Below, in pieces: positions 1 through 11,366 of a stretch of DNA of 20,714 nt; the first letter of the stretch is position 1; each line of letters opens with the position of its first letter. The position numbers and the translations under genes are program-made. The stretch is from Apostichopus leukothele (lineage: Eukaryota; Echinodermata; Holothuroidea; Aspidochirotida; Stichopodidae): assembly GCA_010014835.2 (NCBI GenBank), contig JAAAKB020168295.1, forward strand, positions 1 to 20,714, written 5' to 3'. The notes below the pieces were generated by a model. It did not search any database, was not told where the DNA came from, and saw nothing but the letters and a program-made list of their open reading frames with translations.

Positions 1-3000
1 GCTTGAATTTAGTCAAAAAAACGCTACGGCCAAAAAAAAAGGGCAGGGCGTGACACCACCGGTGGCTTTTGGCAGAGGTGAGCTTCATTTTTCTGAAAAA
101 TGGGCCCTCACCCCCCCCCCCCCCCCTGCCTTCCAAAAAAGAAAGAAATGAGATCATACTGATGTCAAAAAATGTTGTTTTTACTCAAAGTGTGACATTT
201 AAGATTTGTATAATAAGTATTAGTAGCTCAAGGCTGAGAACCGGTAAGACATCTGCCAAATTTAATTTTAAATTTAAAGACAAATCTTGCATAGGCACTA
301 ACAATCATAGACCCAACTTGTCCTAACATGCTACATTGAAAATGCCAGTGTACTTTGGCAGTAATGCAATCCACTCAACTCCTTTTGAAATTGTCATTCA
401 CATTGTTTTGCTAACATATTTGCTCCACAAAACCCTTACAATATCTTGTTTCAAACGTATGCTACAAATAATTTCAGTTGTTAGTATTAGCATTAGTTGT
501 TCATTATACATTAGGCCTAGCTTATAGTATGTAAAAGTAGCTTACACACAGCAGCATTCAGCTACTGTGTTATCGTAGGCTGGTATACCTGGCAGATTTA
601 TTTTACTGATGACATGCATGTGGAATAAATGTTGTTGAAATTTATCACAAGCCATTGAAACTTTTCCAATGTTTCTTTTTTGATATTTGTGAAGGCGGTC
701 CTGATAGTTTACAGTGCTATAAAAGGAAATTTTTGAAATGTGAGATGTGATGGGCTTATAAGATCCTACATTATAGTAGAGAACATATTATCAGATATCC
801 CATAATCTTTGATAAATTGCACACAGCAATTGCTAGTTGTGTGCATAGATATAGTGTCTGTGTGAAATTTTGCAAGTTTGACATAAGATTTAAGTCAATC
901 CCAGTCTTTCTTTGTACTAATATGACAGACACATAAAATGTGTATTCATTTTGTCTAAATAACTGAATAAAGGAGACTTTGCTCCTTTGCACTTAAATGT
1001 GACAGAAATTTGGTGTTGGTTTTATGCTAGGATGAAACAAAGTCTTTTGAATTTTAAATCAATATAAGAAAGAAACAAATGAAAAGGGGTGAAAAGTGGA
1101 GATTAACAAGACGCTGTACAAACATTGCCCTTTGAAAGTTGAATTTGCACCATTTAGCCCTTTAATTTTAAATCTGTGTGCCTTTGGCTCCACCCCCCTC
1201 CCCCCATTGCTAACCTACCGATGACATTAGCTGTGACTCTTTTCAAAGTTATTTCAAGCCCTGTTATTTTACTGCCACAAGTATATCAAATTTGAGTTCC
1301 TCTTCCAATTGACTGTAATAATGCTATACTTTTCCTCTTTTTTGAGACTATATAACACCGTCTTATGGCTTTCAGTCTTACACATTAATTACATCAAGTG
1401 AAACTCTAATTTGCATCCATTTTCTACGTACAAATAGAATATAAAATATGTTTTCAACAACTTCAATTTGGTAATTAATCAGGTTTTGTTGAAAACTACT
1501 CACTGTTTAAAGAAGACAAGACTATCCCAAAATACCAGTATCAGGGCTACCTTACATTATGATTACTGAAACTGAATACTGTATGTGGCAACATCTTATT
1601 CCAACATAACACTGATTTAGACAACATTAAGCCAGCAAGCCAATGTATATTTTCCATAGCAGACTAACTGGGTTTACACATACAATCCCATGAATAATTT
1701 CTCCTGCAGAACTGGATGATTCTTGATGTGAATTTCTCCACATCGTGGCTACCCAAACTGTTGACAATATACAACAAAATATCTGCAATACCTTTGTTTC
1801 CAAATGATAAAGAGAGATCAAGTCAAGTTCCTTTGTAAATACCTGTTTCTAATCTGTGAAGGATCAAAGTACATGCTGTTTATGAGTACAAAGAGAAACA
1901 TTTGTTGGAATAGGTGAGGACCTATGCCAAATGATGCCAAACAGCCTCACATATAATATCACTTGTGTAAAGAAATCCTCTCAAAGAAAGAGTTAAGTAG
2001 TTGAGAGGTATTTTTATCACAATATGAGTTTGCCAACTATCACTAGAGATTTCATAATCTCTAAAAGCAATATGAGTAGATATGTTACAAATTTGCAAAC
2101 TCAAAGTAGTTATCACCAAACAGTGCCTTATCAAACTATAGTTCCATCATCTTGACACCAGCCACATCAATGTCATCATACTGAGCGATATAATACACAG
2201 TATTCAGATAAATTGTTATACATCAGCACTTGAGTTATGGAACTATTAATGACAGTTCAATGACCTTTGAATTATATGTGGAAAAACCTGTAAATCTGCA
2301 TTTTACAGAATTGTATACTTGTGGATAAATTGAGTGTACTAGAGGAAATTACATATTTTAAGTTGACAATCTCATGCAAACATGCTTACTTAGTTTCACT
2401 ACAAGATATATTCAACACATCACCTTGTGTGTCTGATAGACAAATCAAGGAGGAAATTACCTAATGTTTTCATGAAGAATGAAGAAATTTCTCTTCAGTA
2501 TCTATAATATATGTGCAGAATCATTCTACTGAATGTTTTACTTGCACCCCGATGCTGCAATGTCAATTGTACACAAGTTATCAAATTGAAAAGTGGCTAG
2601 AGATACTTGTGCAGGAGATATACTTAAAGAACAGCAAGTAAAGACACTAAATCACAAAATGGAATGTCTTTCCACAGACTTGTTGCTTTCTAAGTTTTAC
2701 TAACTTTATGAAGTACATATATTATCTAATCACAAATGTTTTGAATACTTAAACTAATTGCACAATGAAATGTTCAACAACCTATAATAACACTGTCTAA
2801 TAACACTGTCTGATATGCTTTGAGTGTAGTTTGCTCTTTACAAATGTATCTGATATTGTTTGACATTTGATATTAACTTGTAGTCAAACACTCCATTTCC
2901 TTCTTGCAGGAGAACCATCTCTACACGAACACTGCCATTTGGTTTCCTTTCTCTGCTTTAAATCTTGGTCAAAAGTACATCCATTTTTTGTTAAAAATGA

Positions 3001-3351
3001 TCTTGTCTGTCTGAGTCACCATAGGTGGTATAACAACTATAATGGTCACTCCAATCAAAATTTCCTTCAGAATTTGTAAAACCTCACAGAATCTGCTAAG
3101 ACTCACTGGATGAAATGGTTTGCTATCAGTCACATTGTTAATATGTTAGTTATCATGCTCAGTCATAACAATAACTTAGATGAACAAAAGCTTGCAAAAT
3201 ATATTATTGAAGTGGAGGTGAAGCATGGAGTGCTTGGAAAATGGTCAAGACCCACAAATGCATGGCATCATTCTGAATGAAGTGAAGAGCAAGCATCCCA
3301 TTTGTGCAAGACCTGTTTGTGTGGCAGGCCAGTCAAGCCCATATGGAAGCG
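1..3351. other. Downstream flank / possible 3' UTR of syntaxin, no other gene seen
   Basis: This AT-rich stretch lies just 3' of the syntaxin stop codon. Some of its upper part is presumably the 3' UTR on the minus strand, but the end cannot be placed. On that strand I see no AATAAA close to the stop. The nearest candidates are a CATAAA near 2705, an ATTAAA near 1162 and an AATAAA near 598. The few open frames are short and show no recognisable protein. A 16-base C-run lies at 111-126. Confidence 0.6.
111..126. repeat. C homopolymer run
   Basis: There are sixteen consecutive C residues, with a purine-poor flank. It is a simple repeat prone to length error in sequencing. Confidence 0.9.
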
Positions 3352-3429
3352 TTACATAAGCTTAGTCAAAATGATTATTGCCACGATTGTAATAAGCACA
3401 CCACAGCAGATCATGATCAAGATCTTTTT
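3352..3429 (-). CDS. STX1A: Syntaxin-1 last coding exon: transmembrane anchor and stop
   Basis: This exon encodes the C-terminal membrane anchor that fixes syntaxin in the presynaptic plasma membrane. On the minus strand a pyrimidine-rich stretch ending CTCTTTCCATAG precedes AAA AAG, in phase 0 with the donor after the ARR codons of the previous exon. It encodes 25 residues and a TAA stop. The exon begins KKILIMICC, continues as an unbroken hydrophobic stretch of about 19 residues with a Cys pair, and ends IIILTKLM. The length equals the last exon of human STX1A (25 residues), and the juxtamembrane KK and the double Cys fit the family. The tail is unusual: vertebrate neuronal syntaxin-1 ends with a small-residue VGGIF-type motif, here replaced by isoleucines and a charged TKLM end. 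It may be one of several alternative terminal exons. A 4.3 kb intron separates it from the previous exon. Confidence 0.9.
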   Translation of the reverse strand, partial: KKILIMICCGVLITIVAIIILTKLM

Positions 3430-6400
3430 CTATGGAAAGAGCAAAAGGAATAAAGAAGAGAGGACATATAATGCAATGACTGTCAGCTGATGAATAATGA
3501 AGATGATGAAAATTATGGATTAAAAGCAAAACCTATTACAGCTGGAATTCCCCAGGTAGTGGTATTGTCCATTTATACTGGCATGTAAGCTGAGAGCAGT
3601 TGTCAGAATAAATGCTTGTTTAGAGAAACATCGTACCTTAAATTGCAATTCACTAATCAAACTGAATGTGACCGCCAAACATATTTCAGCTGCATCTTTG
3701 AGGAAGACTTGTTGGAATAGATTCTTGCAGTACATCTAGTAACACACTGCACACCCAAGCAACTAACCCAATTACATATTATTTGGTAAGGAACATGCAC
3801 TTTAGAGTGAATACTCAACTAATGAAAATGAACACTGGAACTAGCTATAGAATTTAGAGCCTGTCACCACTCTTACCGTTAGCATGTGAGTAGAGCATCC
3901 CTACAAAAACCATCTACAAAAACTAACCCACAACCATTAATAGAAAGTGCATAGATTTTACCCGCAAAATAATTCATTAGCAGACAGCATGAAATAATAC
4001 ATTTTTAAAGGTTATCATTCAATCATGATGGCAATAGCAATGCACTTTGTGACCTCTGTAGGGTTTGTACTTGTATTTCTTACTTAGTGTAGCATGTTTT
4101 TACTGATGTAATGTCCATGTTGGTGCAGTATAACATGTAGCCTTCCAGATTACACAGAGAGGTATGAAAGGAAATTGTGCCATCTGAGAAACACACACAT
4201 ATTGGAAATACTGATAACGATACACAACAGAATAAAAAAATGGAACAAAACAATGGGGAGAGTGACATGAAACTCAAAGTCTGTTAGAAGTGTTAATAGC
4301 TCATTTAATGAAAGCATTCCAATCTGTCAAGGAATCAGTATAGCTGTAACCTGAGAACCATTAGAAAAGACAAGTTTGTCTTGACAATACATGAAGGTAT
4401 TACGTTGTCTCCCGACTTGCGTTCAACTTCAAGCACTATGCTCAACATTGCGGCAAGTGCCTCATGGACTGGCCAAACCCCAGTGCTTTAGCAGTACTTT
4501 GATTAATCGTCACATTTATACCAATCCTGTCATTTCAAATATTTCTCTTGGATGTTTAACATGGTGGACAATAAATGAAATACATATATAGAAAAACACT
4601 ATCATTTTGAAAAAGGGAATGCTCAAGCAAGCTTAAATAGTTACAATACAGTAATCTGAAAACTTGTAACACGAAGAAACATTACAGTGTGGTACCATCC
4701 TTATTTGAGAAGAACTATGTGAATCCCAAGTTAATGATCTGAATGAAAGTTGTTGACATTTTCTCAGAAAGAAAGATTTTTTTTACAAATACAACATTAA
4801 ATGTTATCAAGTTATTATTCATTACTTTAGAAAGGATTGTTGGATGGAAATTTTTGAGCGATCACTAGCCTTATTTGTATACAACTGAGACTGACAAAAT
4901 GTCAACATATCAGTGGGGAATGTATGTTATTTTTTGGCAAGTAAAATTTCAGACATGCTAGTGGAATGGTGAGCTGATGTAAATATGTTTCATTCAGGCC
5001 TACCTGGGATCCAATATACATTGTCAATGAATTTCTTTCATTGATATGAAACTCCTTTGGAAATGGTTACGTTGACCATGTAAACATATAAAGTGTAGCT
5101 GGAACTATTTAGACTGATTTGTTGCCTTTAAAGCTTATCAACCATAGCATATTCAAAACTATAACCTATATTTCTAAAATATTTTGCTCTGATGGTTAAT
5201 GACATTTTCCACATTGCCTTTTCAATGCACATCAAACTCTACAAGAATGTCAGATCACTTCACAAAGGTCATGTTGACAATGTAAATGATTCATTGTAAT
5301 GTCTGATGAGCCCTTGACCTTCCCCCACATGTAATAATTTACTAATAAAACAAAGCAGTTTTGTCCCACAGAATCAGACAACTGTTTAAACATTACAGAA
5401 TTCTGGAATGACACTACAAAGTAGTTGGGGAAAACAAAGTCATTATTTGCTCTCTAGTACCCATATGGAGTATTAAAGATGTAACAGTACAGTAGTGATA
5501 GTATTTAAATAGGTTCCTACTCTCTGTGAAATTTAAATGTATACCTCAGAAAGGTAAAAAACGTGTATTTCAATATCACAAGAGAACAGAAATGTGCAGA
5601 GTTAAATACATGATTAAGGAAACTTCACTTGTTTTCAGACTTCTGTTGACTTCAAAACATCTTTTGACCATCTTTTTTAACAATATCTTTTGACCATAAC
5701 AATAGGGTTGTATTACTCACTACCATGCATTCAAATACCAAGAATGATGTGAACCAACAAGAACTTTGGGGTTAAAGAGCTTATAAGCCAAGGTGTCATC
5801 CACAAACACACGCCATCACATGGCATACATTCCTGTCATTTTCTTGCAAGGAATAACTAGAGCTGCTCAATACATTGATTACCGTACACATCTGTTGCAA
5901 GTAAGACAGCATAGTCACACATATACAATTTGATTTTTTGGGGCTAGACTCTAGAGGTAAATTTGACATGCATGCCATCTATTTATTTGATGTAACAATT
6001 ATTAAAAAAAGAGAGAAGATAGTTAACTTCACTATTTGAGGCTCATCATATCCTATGCAAAGATTTTACAATTCATGACACATTGCATCTACAAATCTTT
6101 CAGAAAGTAATGAATCTGCTCACAATGCTTAATGATTCACTTGTCTATGGCATTACGACCATACTTCCATGATAATATTGTGAAATGTTTGGGACGCAAC
6201 CAACTGACCAGTAACAATCTTAAATTAACACTTTGACCACAATGAGATTTGCACAAAACTTGCAGTAAACAGTATGCCTATAGTAGGCAGAAATATGCAC
6301 ACAATCATTACCTGCTCAACTTTTACAGACAATGCAAAATTGTTCAAACCTACCAGGCTACCAAACTATAACCTCTGCTAGCCACCTAATTTAATTTCTT

Positions 6401-7285
6401 TCAATAAAGCCTACATCTAATAAATATATCTATTATTTTTATAACATTGCAAAAACTAAAATTATCGCATTTTGTCCTTTGTTAAGATGAGCCTTTTGCA
6501 TTCATATGCAATCCATTCTCAACAAAGCAAACTTTAAATCTAGCCTACATAGACTTATGCACTTTGCTACTTTTAGGAGGCCTACACATGCTGAACTGGA
6601 ATGAAGGGCAGGCACGTGTCTTTCAACAAAAGATTTAACAGAAGGAATGTCAACACAACAATGGACTACAAACAATGAATATAAGTTGAACATATACCAA
6701 AAGTTAGACATAGCTAGGGCTGTAATTGGCTCACAAAGATGCCTATAGTCTTTGCTATTTAATCAACATGGAGTAAGTCATGGCAAACTAGAGAACTATG
6801 CATCTTCAATTTGATACAGATATGGGTCAAATACTGAAAATACATATCCAAGTTAACCAATCAAGTATGTTCACATGCGTGCTCAAGACATGAATAATGG
6901 CAATTCCATGGAGAAACACACAGGCTGTAACTACTGTAAATGAGTAGCAGTACAATATGAACTGTATCTCTCTCTAAGGAGATATTGTGTGGCGTGGAGC
7001 TGCACATTCAGTGACTAACACAACCAGCATTTTTAAAGCAAACTTTCACAAAATCTGCACAAAAAGGTTGTCTTCGTGGCTGCCTTCTGCTGTCAAAATA
7101 TGTAAATTTATTTGCCATCAAATTTTTCTTAAGATTGTATGAACCTGTTAAAATGCTGAAATGAAAACATCAACAATGAAAGACATAGCATAATCTCAAT
7201 ACATACATATTCAGATACAAAAGGTTTCAATACAGTTAGCTAAATTCTGAAATTTTTAAGTCATCAATTAAATAGTACCTAGGTG

Positions 7286-7341
7286 TGACCTCTGGTGACC
7301 TCAGATGACTTTTGACCTCTATGAATACAACCTTGTGACCT
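7286..7341. repeat. TGACCT-rich cluster (AGGTCA half-sites)
   Basis: Four TGACCT hexamers lie at 7286, 7296, 7313 and 7336. The first two are spaced by four bases, so the minus strand reads as two AGGTCA half-sites in DR4 arrangement, as in thyroid/LXR-type nuclear receptor sites. Clusters of TGACCT also occur as dispersed repeats in marine invertebrate genomes, so a repeat origin is at least as likely as a regulatory site. Confidence 0.5.
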
Positions 7342-7381
7342 TGTGCTCACTAAGATGTATCCACAAACTAACTCATAAGCG

Positions 7382-7409
7382 TCACACACATACATACACA
7401 CAAACACAC
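7382..7409. repeat. CA-rich microsatellite
   Basis: This is an imperfect (CA)n run with interspersed CATA and CAAA units inside an intron. Confidence 0.8.
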
Positions 7410-7754
7410 GGTACAAATGATTGCTTTGGCCTGCAGCAAGGAATAAAAACCCACTAGGAAACAGGAAAACAAAATAAAAATAGGAGACTTATTCTCAAGT
7501 GACTTGGGATCACAGACAACTAAAACAAAGGTAGAAAACTTGGATGAAACATGTGTAGGTGATACATTGGTAGGAAATGACTTTGAAATTTAATATGATA
7601 TGCGAGTTGTTCCTATGGTGTGTTTATGAGCTTTTGTTTGTTTTTGAGTTGAAAACACACAAAAGAGGTGGTTTCAACTTTCAACTGCTATAGTGAATGA
7701 AAATATAATGATGTCAACATATAGCCTTTTTTTCTTTTTCATTGTTGTACTTAC

Positions 7755-7865
7755 TCTTCTGGCTTTACTCTGGTACTTGACAGCCTTCTTGGTATCCATC
7801 TTGGCAGTTTCCACATAGTCTACAGACTGTTCCACATTATATTCAATCCTGTCAATCATTTCCCC
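7755..7865 (-). CDS. STX1A: Syntaxin-1 exon: C-terminal half of SNARE motif
   Basis: This 111-nt, phase 0-0 exon of 37 codons starts [12 protein letters not shown], runs through DTKKAVKYQ and ends SKARR. It is the membrane-proximal half of the Qa-SNARE helix (layers after 0) plus the basic juxtamembrane linker, equivalent to human residues 227-263. From memory it is identical to human at about 32 of 37 positions. The acceptor is TTTCAACAG and the donor is GTAAGT directly after the second Arg codon. Reading through the donor would give a short unrelated tail, so splicing to the anchor exon is required. A long C-run (minus strand) lies about 100 nt upstream of the acceptor. Confidence 0.97.
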
Positions 7866-7960
7866 CTGTTGAAAGAAAACAAACCATTCACCTTTGTGAA
7901 GTAGGCTGTTGGTTGTGAACTCCCTTATTGCCTATTGTTGTGGGTTTCCCACTACTTTAA

Positions 7961-8003
7961 GGGGATTGGGAGGGGGAGGGCGGGGGAGGGGGGGGGGGGG
8001 GGG
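7961..8003 (+). repeat. G-rich homopurine run, potential quadruplex
   Basis: This 43-base block has at least six G-tracts of three or more, separated by one to three bases, and ends in about sixteen Gs in a row. It fits the G-quadruplex pattern on the plus strand. On the transcribed (minus-sense) RNA it is a C/U-rich tract about 95-140 nt upstream of the acceptor of the second SNARE exon. Confidence 0.85.
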
Positions 8004-8962
8004 CGACAACAGGCCAGAGTAGTCTGGTTTGTAGAATGACAAAAGGTGTAGATATGGTACTCTGGATCATGAGGCTCCACCATTGGGAGCCTTCCTCTTG
8101 GGCTTTGGAACCTTCCCTTTGATCCTATAAGCCAGTTAAGAGTTCCTGATGTGCATGTGTCTGCTCAGCTCGCTAGGGAATACTTCGGCAGATGCAACAC
8201 AAAACTTAGAACAAACAGTGCAGTAAGGTAGCTCTGATGTCAGGCAATGTCACTTGGTTAGTGCTTTGAACAAAAAACTGTAAAAGGGAGTCACTGTTCA
8301 GCTATTCAAGCTACATGGTGAAAGAAATTGATTGTTGTGTCAGAGAGAAGATCAAAAGTTCTGAAAGTAGTTGGTCAGCGCTAAAGTTGCAATCGTTGTC
8401 TTCAATACAGTCCATGTGTGTACTTTCTAAGATATTTTTTTTTATAAAAGTGATATTTGTGTGAGGAATCGTAAATTTGTGTATCAAGGAGCTGTAATTG
8501 CGTTTCCTGGTTCTGCCTGGTGACTAGTGACTCACTATCGGAATGGTCCCAGACATTTTACTTGGTAATGCTGTCATTTGTTTTCCTTTTATGTGTTAAG
8601 GTAAAACGTCAAGATAATTTAGATAACTGAAAAAGGTAAACATAAGCCCTTAGTATCTGCCCAATGTTTGATTGACCATGTACGTGAAGTGAACTTAACC
8701 ACAGTTAAAAGTTTTTTTATCTGTCGAGACCATAAACAATACTCAAGTTTGTCAAAATTACTTGTAGTGTTACCATTAAATTTTCAAGGCTGACACATTA
8801 TTCTAGCTCAGAGTTCAATTCGGTATTTTCGGAAAGATTGACTTACAAGTACTTCAAAGTAAACTGAGGCTGATGCTCGATCATCTTCCTATTTTGTGAA
8901 TTTGTGTATTTAAGACTCCCAGGCCCCAATATTAAGGTTTCTGTTTAAGTCGCAACGACCTT

Positions 8963-9147
8963 GTGAGGTACAGGCCAGCTTGCAGGTTGTGAGATACAGC
9001 CCAGCTCGCAGGTTGCGAGATACAGCCAAGCTCTCAGTTTAGAAGAATAACCAGCTCACAAGTTGCGAGAAACAGTCCAGCTCACACAGATTTGCAAAAT
9101 ACAGCACAGCTCGCAAGTAGCGATAAACAGATCAACTCGCAGGAATT
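8963..9147. repeat. Degenerate 26-bp minisatellite, about seven copies
   Basis: The tandem unit is about 26 bp (24-29), with a core resembling GAGATACAGCCCAGCTCGCA followed by GGTT. It repeats about seven times with scattered substitutions and small length changes. The best copies contain CTCGCA-GGT-TGCGAG, a perfect 6-bp inverted repeat with a 3-nt loop. A partial unit (GCGACC) continues just beyond the right edge. Confidence 0.8.
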
Positions 9148-10713
9148 GCGACCTTTAGGATTACGCAGATTACAAGGAATTGTCAGAACTCGCAGAGGCT
9201 GCGTGTTTTGGTCTGCACTTGTATTTCTTGTACTGCTTTTCCTCCAATAGTGTTGTAAATTAGTTAAGCTATGTATTTCGCCCAAAGGTTTATTCCTACC
9301 AATTAACTCATTTTTAAAGTGTTTCATCTTTCTTTGGAGGGTTAATTGATGTACATCCTCAACATTATAACAAGAGAAATTGGCACATTTTTTTAAAAAA
9401 ATTTTTTAGATCTTACTTGAAGTCTTTGGCTCATTTTTCAAGACTCTGCATTCTGACTTGACTACAGAGAATTCGGTCGGTTACAATATTTAGTAACAGA
9501 TTTTTATTTTCCAATCCACTTGTTAGTTCTACCCATGGGTTAGACAGAGTGTTGCCATTTATAGCCAATAATGCTAGATAATTTGTCACCATTTCTGTTC
9601 ACATTTGCTAGCTTTGAAAAGTTCATGGACAGTGGAGTTAGCAAGGGCTCATATAAACAAACAGTATCACCAAGTTTCCATAAAACAATCAGTAAATCAG
9701 TTGAATGAAAGTTCCAACAAATAATGATGACTTTGATATGTCGGAAGATGACACACTTTCGTTTTAATGTAAGGAACGTAAACTCAGAAACAGTGGACTG
9801 AAGAACGAATTATTAGGTATACAATTTGCAGGTTCACTACCTTGAAAAACAGCTACCGAACCAGGCAGCATACCCCTTTTACCTTTGACCTGCATTGTGC
9901 AATAGGCTGTTGTAAAAACTCTCAACTGGCTTATTAGCGACCTTGATTTGCCCTTGTTATTGGACATTCCTGCATTGCAAGCAACTTGGGATCTGCCGTA
10001 ACAGTTTCTTTGGAAGGTGGACACATTGATAAGTTCTCAGAAGATCAGTTCTAAGAATTTGTATGCTCAATTTGGGACTGTTGTCTCTGCCTTCTGGTAG
10101 ACAGCCACTTCTCAATCTCCTTCCAATTTTCTGGGGTGAACAATGTAGGTTGAGTCTGTCAAACAATGTGTCGCCAGGTTGAATCTATCAGATGAAATCA
10201 CCAGCTGGAATTGTCTTGAAAGCTTCAGAAAGGTAGATTCCGAAAGAAGAGGGCAACCGCCTGAAGGGGTCAGCAGGCGTGCAGTGCAAAAATGGTTACC
10301 AACTGTTAGCTAGATAGGTTGAAGTTCATATTATATTGGAGTCAAGTTCAGTCAATCAGATACAATGGGAATCGGGGAAGACGAGAATAAAGGCCGAGAT
10401 GACTAAGACAAAATCTAATTCAAAAAGATGTTTCTGATGCTGTCACAGAGAACTAAGTTGGAAAAAATTCACCTAAATATTAATCTTTGATGTTTACATA
10501 GAAACTGTTAAAGTGTCAAAGTTTTTCCTGTATTTCATATTTTATGGCTTAATAAGCTTTGATTATATTTAACAGAAAATAGTAAGAAAACTTGATTTGC
10601 TGCAAATTAGTAAATCTCTGAATGATAATGAAAAGAATGAATTGCTATCAACTTTGAGATTTAGCATCTAACCAGCTAACAATTGCTTCTTATTTACTGC
10701 CATTTTCACTTAC

Positions 10714-10851
10714 CTGGCTTTCCACAAGCATAGCCATATCAACAAACATGTCATGTAGCTCTCGAATGCTAGTCTCTAGCTTGATAATATCATTGTGACG
10801 GGCTTCAATGTCTCGTAGGGTTTGCTTAGCTTGTTGAGTATCCATAATAAT
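10714..10851 (-). CDS. STX1A: Syntaxin-1 exon: N-terminal half of SNARE motif, with zero-layer Gln
   Basis: This 138-nt exon of 46 codons is phase 0-0. It starts [12 protein letters not shown], passes through [15 protein letters not shown] and ends MAMLVESQ, equivalent to human residues 181-226. It carries the first half of the Qa-SNARE heptad helix that zips with SNAP-25 and synaptobrevin. The final codon is the ionic zero-layer glutamine (human Q226), so the exon break falls exactly at the zero layer. The acceptor is CTTTACAG and the donor is GTAAGT. About 34 of 46 residues match human from memory. Substitutions cluster in the first third, outside the layered core. Confidence 0.98.
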
Positions 10852-11292
10852 CTGTAAAGAAGTAAAAGGATTTACATAATCTGGAGTACTAATCATGAAG
10901 TTCATCCAATTATGAAGCTTTGGCGATATCATGTTTAAAAGGTTTTGGGACTTTGACTTATGTCGACCACAATTGACCTATGTCAGCCTCAAATGATGTT
11001 TGCCCTCTGGGGTATGACATAAAACAAAGCTGTAATTTTTTTTCTTTTTGCTCACAATGGCATTTTTTACTGCATATGAAGCTTGTCCTGCATGATTTTG
11101 CACTACATCACAAGATTGATGTTGTCACAGATATTTTCCCATCATGTGTGGTCTCCAAACTAGCCTGCATAGTTGCCACACTATTTATTCTCATAGTCAC
11201 AGAATGTTGCGTTTTTTGTGTTCCATAAACAGTGGGCATGTGAGATACATAACTATTAAAATGAGAGACATGCCTCTCCATTTGACACTTAC
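10852..11292 (-). other. Short syntaxin intron (441 nt)
   Basis: It has a GTAAGT donor and a TTTACAG acceptor. Plus-strand open frames across it show no recognisable protein. Nothing else was seen. Confidence 0.85.
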
Positions 11293-11366
11293 TCCTTGTG
11301 TAAAGATGGCTGGATTTCCACTTTCCAACATATCTTCCAGTTCTTCATCAGTTGTAGATTTACCAG
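11293..11366 (-). CDS. STX1A: Syntaxin-1 exon: Hc-SNARE linker with LE switch
   Basis: This 74-nt exon begins with two bases completing a Thr codon and ends in phase 0. It reads [20 protein letters not shown] and then FTQG, equivalent to human residues 156-180. This is the linker that folds over the helix bundle in closed, Munc18-bound syntaxin. The Leu-Glu pair whose mutation opens the human protein (L165/E166) is conserved. The acceptor is TTTTCCAG and the donor is GTAAGT after GGA. A Ty3-type fossil lies about 280 nt upstream in the preceding intron, on the opposite strand. Confidence 0.97.

Larger units (their letters stand above)
3430..7754 (-). other. Syntaxin intron before the transmembrane exon (4.3 kb)
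   Basis: The intron is bounded by GTAAGT at the donor and CATAG at the acceptor. I scanned the minus strand for a second KK-hydrophobic terminal exon preceded by a pyrimidine tract and found no convincing one. The content is AT-rich, with short TGACC/GGTCA-bearing stretches (for example around 5070, 5265 and 7286) and a CA-rich microsatellite. No gene or clear transposon was recognised. Confidence 0.8.
7866..10713 (-). other. Syntaxin intron between the two SNARE exons (2.8 kb)
   Basis: The intron holds a G-rich homopurine run (7961-8003) and a 26-bp minisatellite (8963-9147). Between about 9760 and 10170, two overlapping minus-strand open frames of 69 and 86 codons show no family I can name. 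The remainder is unremarkable AT-rich sequence. Confidence 0.75.

Noticed and set aside
2786-2811. Direct repeat of TAATAACACTGTC
   Set aside because: This is a single 13-bp tandem duplication in AT-rich DNA with no wider structure.
3430-7754. Search for a second, mutually exclusive transmembrane exon
   Set aside because: No minus-strand stretch combines a pyrimidine tract, AG, two basic codons and about 20 hydrophobic codons ending in a stop.
9764-10166. Two overlapping minus-strand open frames of 86 and 69 codons, with a few Cys residues that might suggest a gag zinc knuckle
   Set aside because: The cysteine spacing does not fit CCHC, no motif is firm, and frames of this length occur by chance. 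I could not name a family.
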